This document shows, piece by piece, positions 33,793 through 47,377 of a DNA stretch of 64,000 nt. The position numbers and the translations under genes were made by a program. The stretch lies in the NCBI RefSeq assembly GCF_000203795.2, contig NW_006281101.1, positions 1,017,279 through 1,081,278 on the forward strand, given 5' to 3'. The notes beneath the pieces were generated by a model, which was not told the origin of the DNA, did no database searches, and saw only the letters and a list, made by a program, of their open reading frames with translations. How positions within the stretch are numbered: position 1 is the first letter of the stretch; every line of letters starts with the position of its first letter. The stretch is from Batrachochytrium dendrobatidis JAM81 (lineage: Eukaryota > Chytridiomycota > Chytridiomycetes > Rhizophydiales).

Positions 33793-36700
33793 CTATGAAA
33801 TTCGCTGTGCTCGTTTGAGCTCGTCAGGAGTAAATTTCAATAGCATTCCAATAACACTAAGAAGTTGACCCCTCTTATCTTTTGATTCTAGAAACTTGAG
33901 GATAACATGTTTAAGGTATTCTGGATTGGGATCAGGCAAATCAACCGAATCGCGAGATGTTCGATGCTGTTGAAATGAGGTGTGTGATGCCTGTTGTGGC
34001 TGTTGCATTAATGACGACAAAGCTGATGAATGAGGCGATGATATAGTTGGTTGATCGGAAATATGATTTATGGATGTGCTACTCGATTGCGCAGTCAGCT
34101 GTGATCTGAGCGGTCCAAGAAGAGAACTTTTCGACATACTAGAGTTATACAAGGGCATAGATGAGTTTGCTGGAGGCGACAATTGACCGCTAGAAAGTGT
34201 CAAAGAGGGACGTCGACCACTAAGGGTATCGGTATCAACCGCAGATAATCGAGGAGAAGAGTCGTTGCTAGACGAGTTGGTAACTAATGAATTGCGGGAT
34301 AGCTTGCGTACTTCGTCCTTTAATGATTTATTGAGATTCTTGAACTGAACTTCCTTCATTTTCCACGCGGCCAATTCCACTTCCCGATCAGCAGTCAACT
34401 GTTTTTGAGCCGCTTCCAATGCCTCGAGTTCACCACGACACTCGGCCAGCTTCAACTGTGTGATATGCAAAGCAAAATAAATTCAAATCAACATTATAGT
34501 TTATACTGGCAATTGACAAAAAAACTGGGCTTACATTGGATTGATTCAATTCAGAAGTAATGTCTGATTCACGACGCATCGCTTCTTCCAACAAAGATTT
34601 GATCGACTCGTATTCCTTCAACTTTTCATGGAAAGTCAGTGTACGTTGATCTGCAGCCTCTATTGCAGCAGAAAAGTTGCTTTTGATTTCAACAATCGAC
34701 TGCTCCAGTCTACGAATCTCTTTTGTACGCTCACTCACTTCTCGCTGAGCGTCTTTGGCATCGCGCTGCATTTGCTGATAATCTTCTCGAGTCTTGAGCG
34801 ACATCTGAGAAGAGTCAAATAAATTGGTCTCTAGCTCTGATATTCTAATTTTCATTTGATCGTTCTCAATACTCTTGGTTTGGAACAACCGCCTAGATGT
34901 CTCCAACTCGGCATTCAAGTTCTCAATATTCGTTTCATAATCCTGAGATTGCATTGTCCATGCCTGCAAGTCCTGTTCAAGCTGAGAATAACTGTCGCGA
35001 AGTGCATCCATTTCTGCACGTACGGCACGCACACGCTCATCTGCCTTGCTAGTTTCATCCTTTGCATGCGACTCGGCCAACTTTAATCTTGACATTTGAC
35101 GTTCAAAATTAGAGCGTTCATCCGCTAGAACCTGATGCACTGAATCGACCTCTCCAAGCTGTTCATGCTGTTGTCGAAGGCGAGCTTCTAGGTCCTCGAT
35201 CTGACGACTCAGTGCAGATTTCTGCGTTTCTTTTTCTTGTAGTTCTTGTTCACGCTGGCTATGCGCATCGGTAACTTTTTGAAGTGCTGCTTGTACCTTT
35301 TCAGCTTCAGCCTTAAGATCGCTTTCCAATTTCAAAATACGTGTTTTAGAATTACGCAACAGCTGTATTGACTTGGACTTTTTCTCCTCTTCTTCTTTCA
35401 ATGATTTCCGGCACTGCGCCAGTTGCTCTTGAATGGCTTCCAACTGAGTGTTTTTATGTATTATATTAGTCAGTGATTCGGCAAGCTTGGCTTCAATGGA
35501 TTCCAGCTGAGACGCCTTTTTTTCGGATTCGACAAAACGCTGATTGATTAAAGACAGCTGTTCAGTCAAATTCTGTATGCTGCTGTCTTTTTCTGCTATT
35601 TGGTTTTGCAAAGAGTCGATACTTTTTTGTAAGTGTGCAGCAGTGTCAGTTGCTGCTGCAAGATCCTTGTCTAAATGCGTTTCGTGTCGTTGTTTTGCAT
35701 CACTGGCAGTTAGCAGCTTGCTTTCAAGCTCTGCAATGTTGATCTTGGCTTCTGTGTGCTCTTGTTGAAGATTAGCTAAATGTAACTGCTGTTCATTTAA
35801 TTCTTGCTTGGCCAACTCAAGTTTAGCAACTTTAAGAGTAAGTGAATGCTTATCAGTGCGTATCTGGTCCACTTCTGTCTTTAGGTTTGTAAACACAGAT
35901 TCCAACGTGTCATTTTCCGTGTTAGAATCTGGTTTCAACGCTTCAAGACAAGACTTGGCAATGGTTTTGGCAGTATCCAGCGTAGACAGTTCTGCCTGTG
36001 CCTTTTGTAGCTGTTTCTGTAAACTAGTATTACTATCTGAAGTTTCCTGTAATTGTTGTTTTACAGTATGATATTCAGACTTCAATTGGTCTGCATTTCC
36101 ATGTGCACTCGTCAATTCAATGTTGATCTGATCCAGTTGTTTTTGCAAATTCTTGTTTTGCACAAGTGTGTCCCTTGCTTTGGCTTTAAACCCGTCTGCA
36201 AGCCGTTGCAGTTGGGCTTTGGTGGCCTCGTCAGAGGTTGTTTCAGTTTGTAGATCATTTATACGACTCGAAAAAGCATTGGCAAGTTTTGTAACTTTTT
36301 GACACTGTTGTTGCATGGCCTCGTGTCCCTTGGTCATGTCTAGAATACATTTTTCCAAAACTTCCATTTGAGCGGTCTGCGTCTGAAAATCTAAAGTGAT
36401 TCCATGCTTATCTGTGCCACATTCAGCAAGTTCACTTTCTGGTCGTTTTGATTCCGGAGTCTCGTGGCGGGAAGCTATCAGTTCCTTAGTAGCACAAGCT
36501 TCGCGCAGTTGAGCCTCCAAGTCAACCAGTCGAGCAGTATCTACTACCACTTTATCTGCGTCCTCAGCTGCACCAAGTTCAAGTTTATTAAGATCTTTGA
36601 TTTGAGTAATCAAATTTTCAATATGCAGGTTATGCTGACAACGTTCCGAATCAATTAATTCAGAGAGAGACTTGTAGGCTTGGTTAGAAGCATGCAGATC

Positions 36701-39700
36701 ATGCACCAACTGCTCAACATGAGATTTGATTGGCTCCATAGATGCTTTCATTTCAGTCAGCTTTGCCATCATATTACCTTGTTGATTAGTGGTATTTGAG
36801 CAAGCGTCGTTGATCATTTGCTGAACCTCGGTAAACTGGCCAGTCAAGTCGCGCAAGTCTGTTTCTAAAAACTGTGCTTTTTGAGCTGAGGTGTTTATTA
36901 AAGTGTCTGCATTATCGAGCTGCTCTTCAAGTAAAGTTGCTGCTCCATTTTTGAGAGTTTCATTATGCTGACTTGACTGCTCAAGCTGTATAGATTGCTT
37001 CAAAATAGTTTCGTTTAAATTTTCAATGTCAGTTTCCTTTTTCTGAATGCTAAGATTCAGATCAGTAATCTGTGAGCGCAACACAGCCAGTGTATCGCTG
37101 TGGGAATGTAGCAATTCTTCTTTTTCCGAATGATGATTTACAATTTGAGATTCTAGAGATGAAGACAATGTAGATTTTGCTGCTAATTCATCTGCTAGAC
37201 GTTCTGTTTCCTTACGAAGAAGAGCAAGTTGTTCTTGCAAAGTGTTTTTTTCAGATTCTAAAGCCAATACTTTGTCGCTGACTTGAACAGTCTCGGATTT
37301 TGCAGATGCAATTTGGGATTTAAATTGATGCACTATGTTATGGATTTGAACCATAGTTTCCTGGATGTGTGACTTTGCTTTAATGTGATCGGTTTTTACT
37401 GAAAAAATATCTACCTTCAAGGCTTCCACGATTGTGTGATGCTTTTTAAATATCAATATTTTTTCTGATTGAAGGCTATCCAGCTTCTGTTGCAATAAAG
37501 CCAGTTTTTTAGTAAGGTGTTCTATTTCTTGAGAGGCCTCAGATTTTGTAGATGCAAGAGTGTCAGTTTGTCGCAGGTCCAGGGTTTCTTGTTCAAGCAT
37601 TTTGAGCTCAGCGTTGCGTTGTTCAAGTTCTTCTTCTAGAGATAAACATTTAGATTCGGCCTTGCTGAGCTTTTGTTGAACAGTGCGAAGCCGAGCCTCA
37701 AGGCCGGCACTTCTTTCGCGATTTTCTTGACGAACCTGCTCAGTAGATTTTTGACTACCACCTGATTTAGACAATTCTTTAACTTGAGAACGAAGGTTTT
37801 CAGATTCTTCTGCAAGCCCAGTAAATTCATCATTAAGAGACTTGTACTGTGAACGCAACTCCTTGACGGTACGTTCCAGAGTTGTTTGTGTTTCTTCTAG
37901 TTCACTGACACGATCAATGGAACGATCATTGTCTTCACGAAGAGCAGCAACAAGTGATTGAATGGCAAGTTGAGCGTTGTTGGCTTTTTCGTATTTGGCT
38001 TGCCATTCCTGATTTTGCGACTCAAGTTCATGGATACGAATATTAAGACTCATTTCGGCGCTGTTGCCGTTGGGAGATGTAGGTGCGGTAAAAGCAATAT
38101 TTTCCATAGATCCAGTAGATGCAAGAGTATCTAGTGCATGGTTTGAGCCCATTCGGTCATCAAAGGAAAGTCGAACGGCGGTTGTAGGAGTTGCATCTTT
38201 TTCAATGTTTTTGATGTGCTGGAGTGCCTTGTTGCGCTGTTCCGTGGTTTTCTGAAGAGATGTGGTAAGCTCACGAATCTTGAGTTTAAGTGAAAGAGAG
38301 TCCATGGATGTGGTATGCAAGGAGGATGGTCCATTCTGATGGCTGGGTGTCGACGTACCCGTGTGATCACTAAATGGTGTCGAAGCCCCTTCTGATGGTG
38401 CATTGCTTCCTTCAAGTTTATGCAGTTTGTGTTTAAGACGGTTGATTTCCTAAAAATATACATGGAAAGTTTAAACTCGAATGCTTGTATTGAGAAAGTC
38501 TAATTTGATAATATATCTACCTCTTCTCGTTCAACCAGTCGTGCTTGCATAGATCCGTACATATCTGCGTGTGTGCGAGATTCATCATTGTGAGATTGCT
38601 TCAGCTGTTGTAGCTTTTCAATCAGCTTGGTCACTTCTGATCCAGCCTAGTATAGATCAGACCAAAATAAAACTATAGCGTTAGTTCAAATTGTGCGATA
38701 TATGCGAGTAAACTAAATGAAAACATACATCTTGATTCAAAAAAGCATCTTTTAAATAGGTTTCTAGATTGACAAAATCATCTGGCTTGGTAAAGCTTTT
38801 GACTGATGTATGATTGATGATGATTGTTTCAAGTTGTTGTTGTTTAGACTTAAGAGCCTTGTATGCCTTTGCAAGATCTAAATTAATTTACAAACTTGAT
38901 TAATAGCTGAAACACTAGTATCGAAAGCAGAACGCCTTTTCAGATAAAGAGGATAGTCAAGGTTGAACATACCAGTAAAACGGGATTCAAACTTTTTAAG
39001 CCGATCCAGTTTTTCTTGTATTTCTTCTGGTGTCAAACCAAGTCCAGTTTCAGATACGGTTGTAGAAATTGTTGTTGTTGAAAGGGATGGTTGTGCTGGT
39101 TGGGACAACAGCGGCAGGTCAAGAGGAATGGTGGAAAACCCACCAGCGGAATTTGGAGGAGCAGTAGTAGTTTTCATGCGTTCTGGAGATGCAGTGAGTG
39201 ATGATGCCAAAGAATATGGTATAGCAGGAGATTGAGTCCCAAATGGCAAATTCTCATCACCAGTAAGCAAATCCATTGGCAGTTTAGTAGATAGCGATGC
39301 AGTAATGTCAGTGTTGGACGAATAGGATCCAAAGAGACTTCTTATAGGCGAATTATCAATTGGGTTTAATCTGAGGGTATTCCCAGCCATGTCGAAGCTG
39401 TTGTGAGCAGATGGAGGGTCAGACTGCAACCCATTGATGGTTGACTGAGTGTGGACTGATTCAAGTGTAACAGGAACGAATGCATTGCTGGATGAAGCAT
39501 CAAAAATAAGGTTTTTTTCCAAAGAAGATCTGCCAGAAGTTGTTTCTGATAGTTTAGCAACAGGATGGTTTGACGGGATTAAAGAAGAACTGGCCAGCGA
39601 GGTTTGTAGAGTTCCAACAGCATCTCTTGAAGCAGCAAAAGCCTTTCCAAAATGAGACTGAAGTCCAGTAAAAAGACTAGATGAATGGCCAGCTTCAGGA

Positions 39701-39738
39701 CTATGTCGGGGAGTGGTGATTCGTGCATCCTTGTCCAT
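33793..39738 (-). CDS. GRIP-domain golgin, giant coiled-coil Golgi tether
   Basis: Five exons: 39738-38973, 38877-38729, 38646-38521, 38449-34535 and 34455-33793, giving 1872 aa. Residues 1-250 are Ser/Thr/Pro-rich and include FTGLQSHFGKAF. From about 250 to 1690 the protein is almost continuous coiled coil (heptads rich in Leu, Gln, Glu, Lys). A second Ser-rich linker follows, and the last 50 residues are a GRIP domain: PEYLKHVILKFLESKDKRG with the key Tyr (about 1832), then LLSVIGMLLKFTPDELKRA. GRIP golgins (yeast Imh1, human golgin-245/97) bind Arl1-GTP at the trans-Golgi and catch vesicles. The first in-frame ATG is 39738 (MDKDAR). It is divergent from the MIP gene, 183 bases between starts. 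Confidence 0.9.
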
Positions 39739-39921
39739 GCTGGTGTTGCTGGATTCCAACTGTTGAATTCCAACTGTTGAAAGTCAAGTTTTGAATTCAG
39801 CCAACGTGTCGAACTTGTCATCAGGAACATCAGCAATATAGAGTCTGACCACCATAATTATACGGTGTGTTGGTCTTGCTCATCTGCTGTTCTTTAATCA
39901 TTGTTGAATTATTGTTCATCG

Positions 39922-42717
39922 ATGCTTGTGCTGCGATCGCCATCTCGACGCTGCAGATTGCTTCTGTCTAGTGCTGGATTGTCTTGTTGCTCCTCCCCTT
40001 TGACTACTTTATTGCTCCATTCATCTCCTATTTCTTTGCATGCCATTTCCAAGACTAGGTTGATTCATGCCGACTCGCTTCGCCATACATTATTATTGCA
40101 GCAACAGATGGTCTTGAAGGACGCTCAGCAGCATTCTAATATATCTCTTAGAGATGCGTTTGACACTCCTCACATCTCTCAATCATTAAATATTAGTCCT
40201 TATTCCGAGTTTGTCGGTCATACTAGCAAAATGGGTCTGTTTGGATATCTGGGTTTGCACCATCCAGCTGGCTTTGTATCTGCTGCTAAAAATGCAGTTC
40301 AACGAGCTCAGGGAATCGTTGATAAAGTGTGTGCTGCCACGACTGATGATGAACTCAAAAAAACTACAAAAAGACTCGATACCCTTTCTGATATTCTGTG
40401 TTGTGTCGTTGATACTGCAGAGGTAATTCGTAATGTCCATCCTGATAAAGAGTTTGTGAATGCTGCCAATCAAGCGCATTCAATTTTGAGCAACTATCTC
40501 AATCAATTGAATACCCACCAGGGACTATACAAGGTATATTGATCCATCTCAAATATCTGATCTGTATTTTTCCGAAAACAATCCTAAATATTGAGTATTA
40601 TTTCAATCATTAGACATTGAAACAAACACTTGACCGTTCAAATATTGTTGATGCCATGTCCGAGGAAGAGAAGCGAGTTGCAAAGCTACTCATGATTGAC
40701 TTTGAAAAGTCTGGCATTCATATGCCAGATGCAACACGCGCCGAATTCGTTCGCATCAATGATCGTATTTTAGAGTTGGGTCAAGAATTCACCATGAACT
40801 CGTTTCCTTCTGAAGAGTTTGTTCAATTTGATGACGCTCACAATGATCTTATTGGAGTTCCAATTCCTCTTGTAGATGCACTTTGCCGAGCCAGCTCTCG
40901 TGCCAAACGTGGATCTCAATCGGAATCTTCAAATAGACCCGCTCGTGCCATTGTTCCTACATCATCAGATATTGCTTCAACTATATTGCGAACAGCACAC
41001 AAAGAAGAAACCCGCAAGCGAATTTATCTTGCCATGAATTCAGCATCTTCACATCAAATCTCCGTACTTGAAGAAATGCTAACCTGTCGCGCAGATTTGG
41101 CTAGACTATTAGGAAAACCAAGCTATGGACATGTGTATTTGATTGACAAGATGGCTGAATCACCAGGTATTGAGTTGCCTGATTATCATGACAAGATATG
41201 CATGACAAGTAAACTTATGAAAAACCTTACTATTTGGATGCTTAGAAAAAGTAAAGTCGTTTTTAGAAACTCTTTCATATGCTAATAGACCGCTTTGTGA
41301 TAACGAGTACAATCGGTTAAATGATATAAAGCGTGTACATACTGGCAGATCAGAAGGCATCCGTGGATGGGATCGATCTTATTATACTCAGTTCTTAACC
41401 CGACCCACGTATGAAACTACTCATCCGAGTTCAAGTACTCCTACACCTTTAAGATCGGGTGCTACTTCATTACGTCTCAACTCACTTTCTTCATATTATT
41501 CTGTCGGATCCACGCTACAAGGCTTGTCTGATGTGTTTAACATGCTATATGGAGTTCGGCTCGAGCCAAGTCAAGTTCTTCAAGGCGAAACATGGCATCC
41601 TGATGTACGTAAGCTAGACGTGGTTCATGAGACTGAAGGAAAACTCGGTACAATTTACTGTGATTTGTTTTCAAGAGAAAGTGGAGGCGGTCGGAAATAT
41701 GAAAGCGCTGCACACTTTACTGTGAGATGCTCAAGACGCATCGATAACGATTATGACCATTACGAACCCAATTTTGATACCATGAGCAATCCAAACAATG
41801 AGCAAATTGTGTACCATTCACAGGGAAAATCTTCCAAACTGTATCAATTACCCATCATTGTGCTGGTGACCAGCTTTCAACGACCGCAAGAAGGGCGGCC
41901 TGGACTATTAGAACTACACGATATACAGACACTTTTTCACGAAATGGGACATGCAATGCACTGTATGCTTTATGCTTGAACTGTAGTTGCAATGCTTTGG
42001 GTTATAATTGAATTTTCAATGTGGCTTGTCAAAATTGTGGATAACTAATGCTTTTAAATTTGATATCTTGATCATGTCTGATATGATTCTATTTCAGCTA
42101 TGCTCGCTAAAACTGATTACCAGCACATTGCAGGTACTCGAGTTGCAATGGACTTTGTTGAAGTGCCTTCTATTTTAATGGAACTTTTTGCAAAATCTCC
42201 ACAAGTTTTGGCTAAATTTGGTCAGCATTACCAAACTGGCGATCCAATTCCTATGGATCTACTTGAAGCACAGTGTTTGCATCTCCTCACACTCGAAGCT
42301 CTTGAAACTCAACAGCAATTAAAAATGGCGCTTCTTGACCAATTATATCACTCTCCTTTGGCCATGTCCAAATCAACCTTTAACACCACATCAATACTCG
42401 AAGATCTTCAAAATAGTATGTTTCCAATTGCTTTTGCGCCAGGAACTCATTGGCAGATTCAATTTTCCCATTTGTTTGGATACAGTGCAAGTTACTACAG
42501 CTACATGTGGAGTCGCCGATGGGCAAGTAGGATATACCATAAACTGTTTCACGGTAAACCTATGGAGGAATGGCGTGCAGGCGGTGAGGAGTTTCGTCAG
42601 CAAGTGCTACGATGGGGTGGAGGTCGTGATCCATGGATTGGACTACAGCACATTGGTGTAGTAAAAGAGGGTGAGAGGGATGGACACGGATCTGGCGATG
42701 TCAATGATCTGTACTAG
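39922..42717 (+). CDS. OCT1: Mitochondrial intermediate peptidase (M3)
   Basis: Four exons: 39922-40533, 40614-41166, 41246-41962 and 42098-42717, giving 833 aa. The N-terminus is rich in Arg, Ser and Leu with no acidic residues (SPSRRCRLLL), as expected for a matrix presequence. The mature part begins near DTPHISQSLNISPYSEFVGH. The zinc site is FHEMGHAMH (HExxH at about 620-624), followed across a phase-1 intron by SMLAKTDYQHIAGTRVAMDF and VEVPSILMELFA, matching MIP. The enzyme removes an N-terminal octapeptide from imported proteins after the matrix processing peptidase. It is somewhat longer than yeast Oct1, with a Ser/Thr-rich insert near YETTHPSSSTPTP. The open frame past 41166 reads through an intron and is not coding. 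Confidence 0.92.
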
Positions 42718-42869
42718 GAGTTTTTAAAATACCATGTTCCAACCTTGAGCTTTAAATAAACCCAACTAATCAAATGTTAAACCTCGGTTGGCATGGAAAC
42801 AATAGATGCACTTCCAAGATTCAATCCTTGTTATCTCGAACCAGAGCGCAAACGTGTCTGATGTGTTAA

Positions 42870-43195
42870 AATACAGAGAAACGACTCAAAAAAGATCATG
42901 TCAGTTCAAAACTATAGTTGTGTATGCATCATATAATGGATATCGTGTTTATTAAATTGAAAATGTTCATCCAACAAGAAAACGCAGCGAATATTTACAA
43001 CTGCCATGGCAAAATGTAAAAAGTCGCTGCAAGATAAAACAAGCTTTATTCTACGTGAACACAAAGGAATGCAAAGCAACATTGCTCAGTAAATCAACAC
43101 TCGTAATTTCATTAAACCGATTGTTTATTATGTATTTTGGCATCTTTATCTAGTGTTTCATTTTATATGAATACGGTGGTGATAGAGATCAAACA
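42870..43195. repeat. MITE-like element J (composite)
   Basis: Two right-type ends are present: TTATTCTACGTGAACACAAA at about 43050-43069, and TTTCATTTTATATGAATACG at about 43158-43177, the latter preceded by TATTATGTATTTTGGCATCT. The region also carries ATCATATAATGGATATCGTG, an internal block found in element L. It looks like one copy nested in or next to another, in the convergent MIP/PIF1-like spacer. Confidence 0.6.
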
Positions 43196-43401
43196 GGAAA
43201 GTGAAAAGAAAATACAAATGTCTACAAGAAGAAAATAATTCAAGCTTGACTACAATCAGCAAAAATAAACATGTTCAATATCAAAGATTTTAGAGTGATA
43301 AATCCAATCTAGCAAGCCAAGACAAAATTCACTTGATTTTAGAATGCAATGAATAAAAAACTTGGTATTGCAAAAGCAGGAAATTCTTGGTTATTTTAAA
43401 T

Positions 43402-46400
43402 CTACTGTATAGAGTTGGCTCTGGTAACAGGCTGGTCAAAGAAAATCGAGCCAAAAGGCTCAGATAGCGACGTAGCCGACGAAATAGGTCCTAACGAAGA
43501 TTGCGAATCTGTGTTTGACGAGTTGATGGTTGAGCTACTCCAGTCGCCTGTATTCAGCCCAAAGCTCTCTACGCCAGTAAAATGGTGCGGAAGAGAAGAC
43601 GTTAGTGTGTTTGCTGAAAACGAAAGTGTAGACGGTCTAAACTTTTTTGTAAGTGTATCTGGAGAAATAAAAGTATTGAAGTTGGGACTTGTAGTAAGTG
43701 TTGGTAGCGATTGCTTGTCCACTGGCAATTGCGATGTGGGTGCGCTCAGCTGAGGAGAGAGACCAAAGTAGGAAATGTCGGCACTAGTGGTGGCTGACAC
43801 ACCTGTATTAAGGGCGATTGGAACCTGTTGGTATACTTGTCGTCGTTTGGTGGGATTCTGGTATGTCTGGAGTGCGGGTGAATAGTTTTGCTGGTATGGT
43901 GTTTGTAGACCAATTGACAAGGGAGATGATTGTGCTAGAGACGTATTTGCCATTCCAGAAATTCCATGAAACGAGTTTCGACGATGATCAAGCTCACTTT
44001 GTGGCTGAAGCTGAGATGGGTATGGGAGGTATGTCAAAGATTGTGGAAGCTGACGGAGTTGGTGATGACGAGGCGTTTGGTATGCACCCATTTGCTGCTG
44101 ACGAGAAGTCATAGATTGACCCGAACGCAGTGGAGTGAAAGTCTCTGTACAGTACATATTAGGAGATGAGATCTGCGAGTCATCCGAGATCAAAGTAGCA
44201 TGCATCTGAAGTGGAGTAGACCCATTCATGTTTTGCTGCGACAGCATTGGGGAAGGAAGTTGATGGTTCTGTTGGTTTACCAGTCGCAAATCATCCATGG
44301 ATGTATTGGTCAAAACACCAAAGTTTATGTCGTCATTAGAAAGCGACGGGAAGATACCAGAGTTGCTCATGGGAATACCAATAAGTCGAGGACGCTTTGT
44401 ACCACCACTGCGGAGTTTTGCTACAGGTCTAGCAGATGCCAAGTTGGTTATACGTGGAGTACATGAAGGTTGAAGACGAGAGGTAACCGTGGCTGAAAGA
44501 GAGCCAGATGGCGAGCAGGTCTTGAAAGCAAGCACAATCTCATTTGGTAAAAAGGCATTGGGATGCATATCCGAACAATGAATTCCTTTGAAAGATCCTG
44601 CACGACTCAAAGCAATATACGCACTGCCAGTTGCCCAGTGTCGAATAGATGAGATTTTAACATTGGGAAAAGCTAAACCGCGAGATTTCTGCACGGATAC
44701 AGCATATGCCAAACGCATCGGAAGATGGATTCTCCAAGAAACCACCTTTCCGTGTGCTTTTACACACCAAATATGAGGCTCAACGGTAATAATTTGTTGG
44801 TGTGTATTTTGAACCGAACCATTCCCCGACTGATGCAAAAGAATTTGCGGAAGAAATTTATGTTTCTTGATCCACTCCAGAGTTGATTGGGTGACAGCCT
44901 CGTGCTTACAAGAAAGTTTTGCTATCAAATGCTCACGCATAGCATTGTCAACAGCCACAAACCCATATACTTGGCCAAGAATCGGAGTGCTGCTGTTAGT
45001 TTTAGGAAATAGAAATACTGGGGCACCTATTTTAAGGTCGAGACGATCGTCGGTAGGACCATCACGTAGCTGTCCACGCGAAGTAAAATCAAAGGTCTTG
45101 AGAAGCGTATCTTGTGCATCGAATGTCACCACGTCATTAGCAACACCTGCTAGATAAGCATCATTTATGGTGGCAGCGTCTTGGTCGGTAGGAACAATTT
45201 CAATGGCATCAAGCTCATTTAATGATCCATCATTGTGCAATGATTGCAAAAGCTTTCTGCTGTCAGCGGAAATGGTAACATCCAGCAGATCATTCATGAG
45301 ATTGTCAAGCTGCTCATCGCTGTTGTAGGTTTGCTTTAGTTCGAAATGAATCATATTGGCAGTAGCCCAGCTGTGTGCCTCAAAAGCAAACATGGTCCAC
45401 ATATTTTGAAAAACAGCTCTACAAGATTGGTTTACGCACTCGAGGATAGCTCCAGGAGCGGCCGTATCACCGATTGGGTTTTCGGGATCTGGAAAAATTT
45501 TATGACCTTGTCCACATTCCACACACGAAATTGTTCCACTAAGAGACGGTGGAAGATCAAACAAATCTCCACAAAGTATAATCTGCATCCCACCAAAAGG
45601 CCGATCAAATTGCTTGCGCAACTGCCGTCCCAAAAAGTCTGCAACATCAAACAAATGAGCAGAAAACGAAGAGGAATCTAGAACAATCAGCGCGTCGCTA
45701 TCAATCCAATTCTTTCGTGTAATTGGGTTTTTGCGGACCTTGGCCAAAATCTGCTTTCGAGTTCCAACTGCTTTTCCAATGCCCATCCAAGTTTGAGTGG
45801 ATTGAACATCTTGCTGAAGCGAGCGAATACTACATGCGGAGGTCACGGCAAATGCCTTGTTGGATCGAGCCAAGAATGATTTAATATGTAGCATCAGGGT
45901 TCGCTTACCAACACCTCTCTAAAGTATGCAGATTATCAAGTAAAGAATTAGTTAGGAGAGCTAAAGCGTCATGTAAACCTTGAAACAATTCAAATCAACT
46001 CACCTTTCCGGAAATATAAACATTGGATCCATTAGTAATATGAGTCAAAATAGATTGTTGATCAGCATTCAAAGTATGCTGAAAACAAAGATCCGACTCC
46101 CAAGCCTGTACAGTAGTGGAAATATCCGCAGGCATAGCCTTGATATCAGCACTTTGTGTGTCGAGCACAATTCCACCCAACTTGTCTTTTTTTGCTCTTG
46201 CCTCTTCGACAATCCGATCTACTACAGACGAATCGTCCATAATATACTCACCATTCTCATTCTGTGTAAACGTACAGTCGGGAAATTGCTCACGGATAAA
46301 GTCCACAGCCTCGCTAATGGTAGGAAAGCTCTTGTACCTGGCTCCGGCACATCCATCAATCAATGACTTGGCTTTAGCCCATGTGCGATATATTCCCGGA

Positions 46401-47377
46401 CACCTGGAAATGCGCAACGCGTAAAATTTACTTGAAGCTCGTGAAGATGGCTGTGCAGTTGATGCAGCTTTTGTTGGAGGGTGAAGATACATGAGCATTT
46501 GTGCGCTGCCTCCATCTTGCTTTGGAAACGTGCATGGCTCATAGATACCCGCAGAACCAAGACTAGAATCGTACGGGCTAACAAGATCTGCGGATATTGG
46601 GTTGGATTCAATGGACGTGCCAGAGGTGATGGAGAGTGGCAGAGCCAGTGGAATCGTCAACTGGGGAACCTGCACTCCATTAGAAAACCCTGCAGATCGA
46701 AGAGTTGCATCAATTCTTTGCTCGACTGATCCCGACTGGGAATGAAATATATCAACCATAGGAGAAGCCCACGTCGAGTCCTTGTCTGAAACCTGACTGG
46801 ACGGATCAGTAATCCAACCAAGATTAGGCGTACTTCCCACATCAAGCAGTTGAGTAGTCAAATGCTGGCCGTACGACATCAAGGGTGGAAGGGAGTTTGT
46901 TTGTCCCATATTTCGAGAATGACCCAAACGATCATGCATGGCAGCAGATGCACTGTCGTGTTCACCACCTTCTGCTGCAGCAGCGGCTGCCGCAGTAGTA
47001 GTGATGAATCCATTAGGATACATGCCTTGTGAAGGCAATGCTGATCCAGCCGTCTTTGTATACAATGATTGGGAGGATGACATGCATATAGGCAGCGTAG
47101 AGAGCGATGCAGTGGTAATCGGTGGAGAGTCGCTCGAGGCAGAGTATAGACTGGGCACTTGATTCACAATAGGAGTATGGATTCCACCAGTAGACATCAT
47201 GGCAGACGCGCCTGCAGTAAGAGTCTCCGAGGCAAATGCCATTTCGGGAGTAGACGTTGTCTGCCATATCAGCTGGGGGTGCTCTAATTGCTTAAGTGGT
47301 GGGTGCTGCTCATGATTTTGATGTCGTACCCACGACCCGCCTGATGTAGGATGGGATCGTTGTGATAACTGTGACAT
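43402..47377 (-). CDS. PIF1-like helicase-fold protein with RNase H1-type N-terminal domain; catalytic motifs degenerate
   Basis: Exons 47377-46004 and 45918-43402 give 1296 aa. Residues 1-315 are disordered with a run of seven Ala. An RNase H1 N-terminal (viroplasmin) hybrid-binding domain follows at about 316-365 (FYALRISRCPGIYRTWAKAK, then GARYKSFPTISEAVDFI). The PIF1 fold spans about 440-930: Walker A GKRGVGKR (457-464, Ser/Thr replaced by Arg), Walker B LIVLDSSS (Asp539 but Ser540 instead of Glu), motif III CGDLFDLPP (Asp579 instead of Gln), motif IV LKQTYNS (Arg replaced by Asn657), KSRG instead of KSQG (Arg871), and a retained YIALSRA. A C-x2-C/C-x4-C insert (590, 593, 619, 624) may bind zinc. 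The tail 930-1296 is Gln/Ser/Thr-rich. The fold is clear; ATPase activity is doubtful. Confidence 0.85.

Noticed and set aside
34628..38255. Many plus-strand frames across the golgin exon
   Set aside because: They are antisense shadows of a long, repetitive coiled-coil exon rich in Leu, Gln and Glu codons.
43415..45681. Plus-strand frames across the PIF1-like gene
   Set aside because: They are antisense shadows; the minus strand carries clear PIF1 motifs in one uninterrupted frame.
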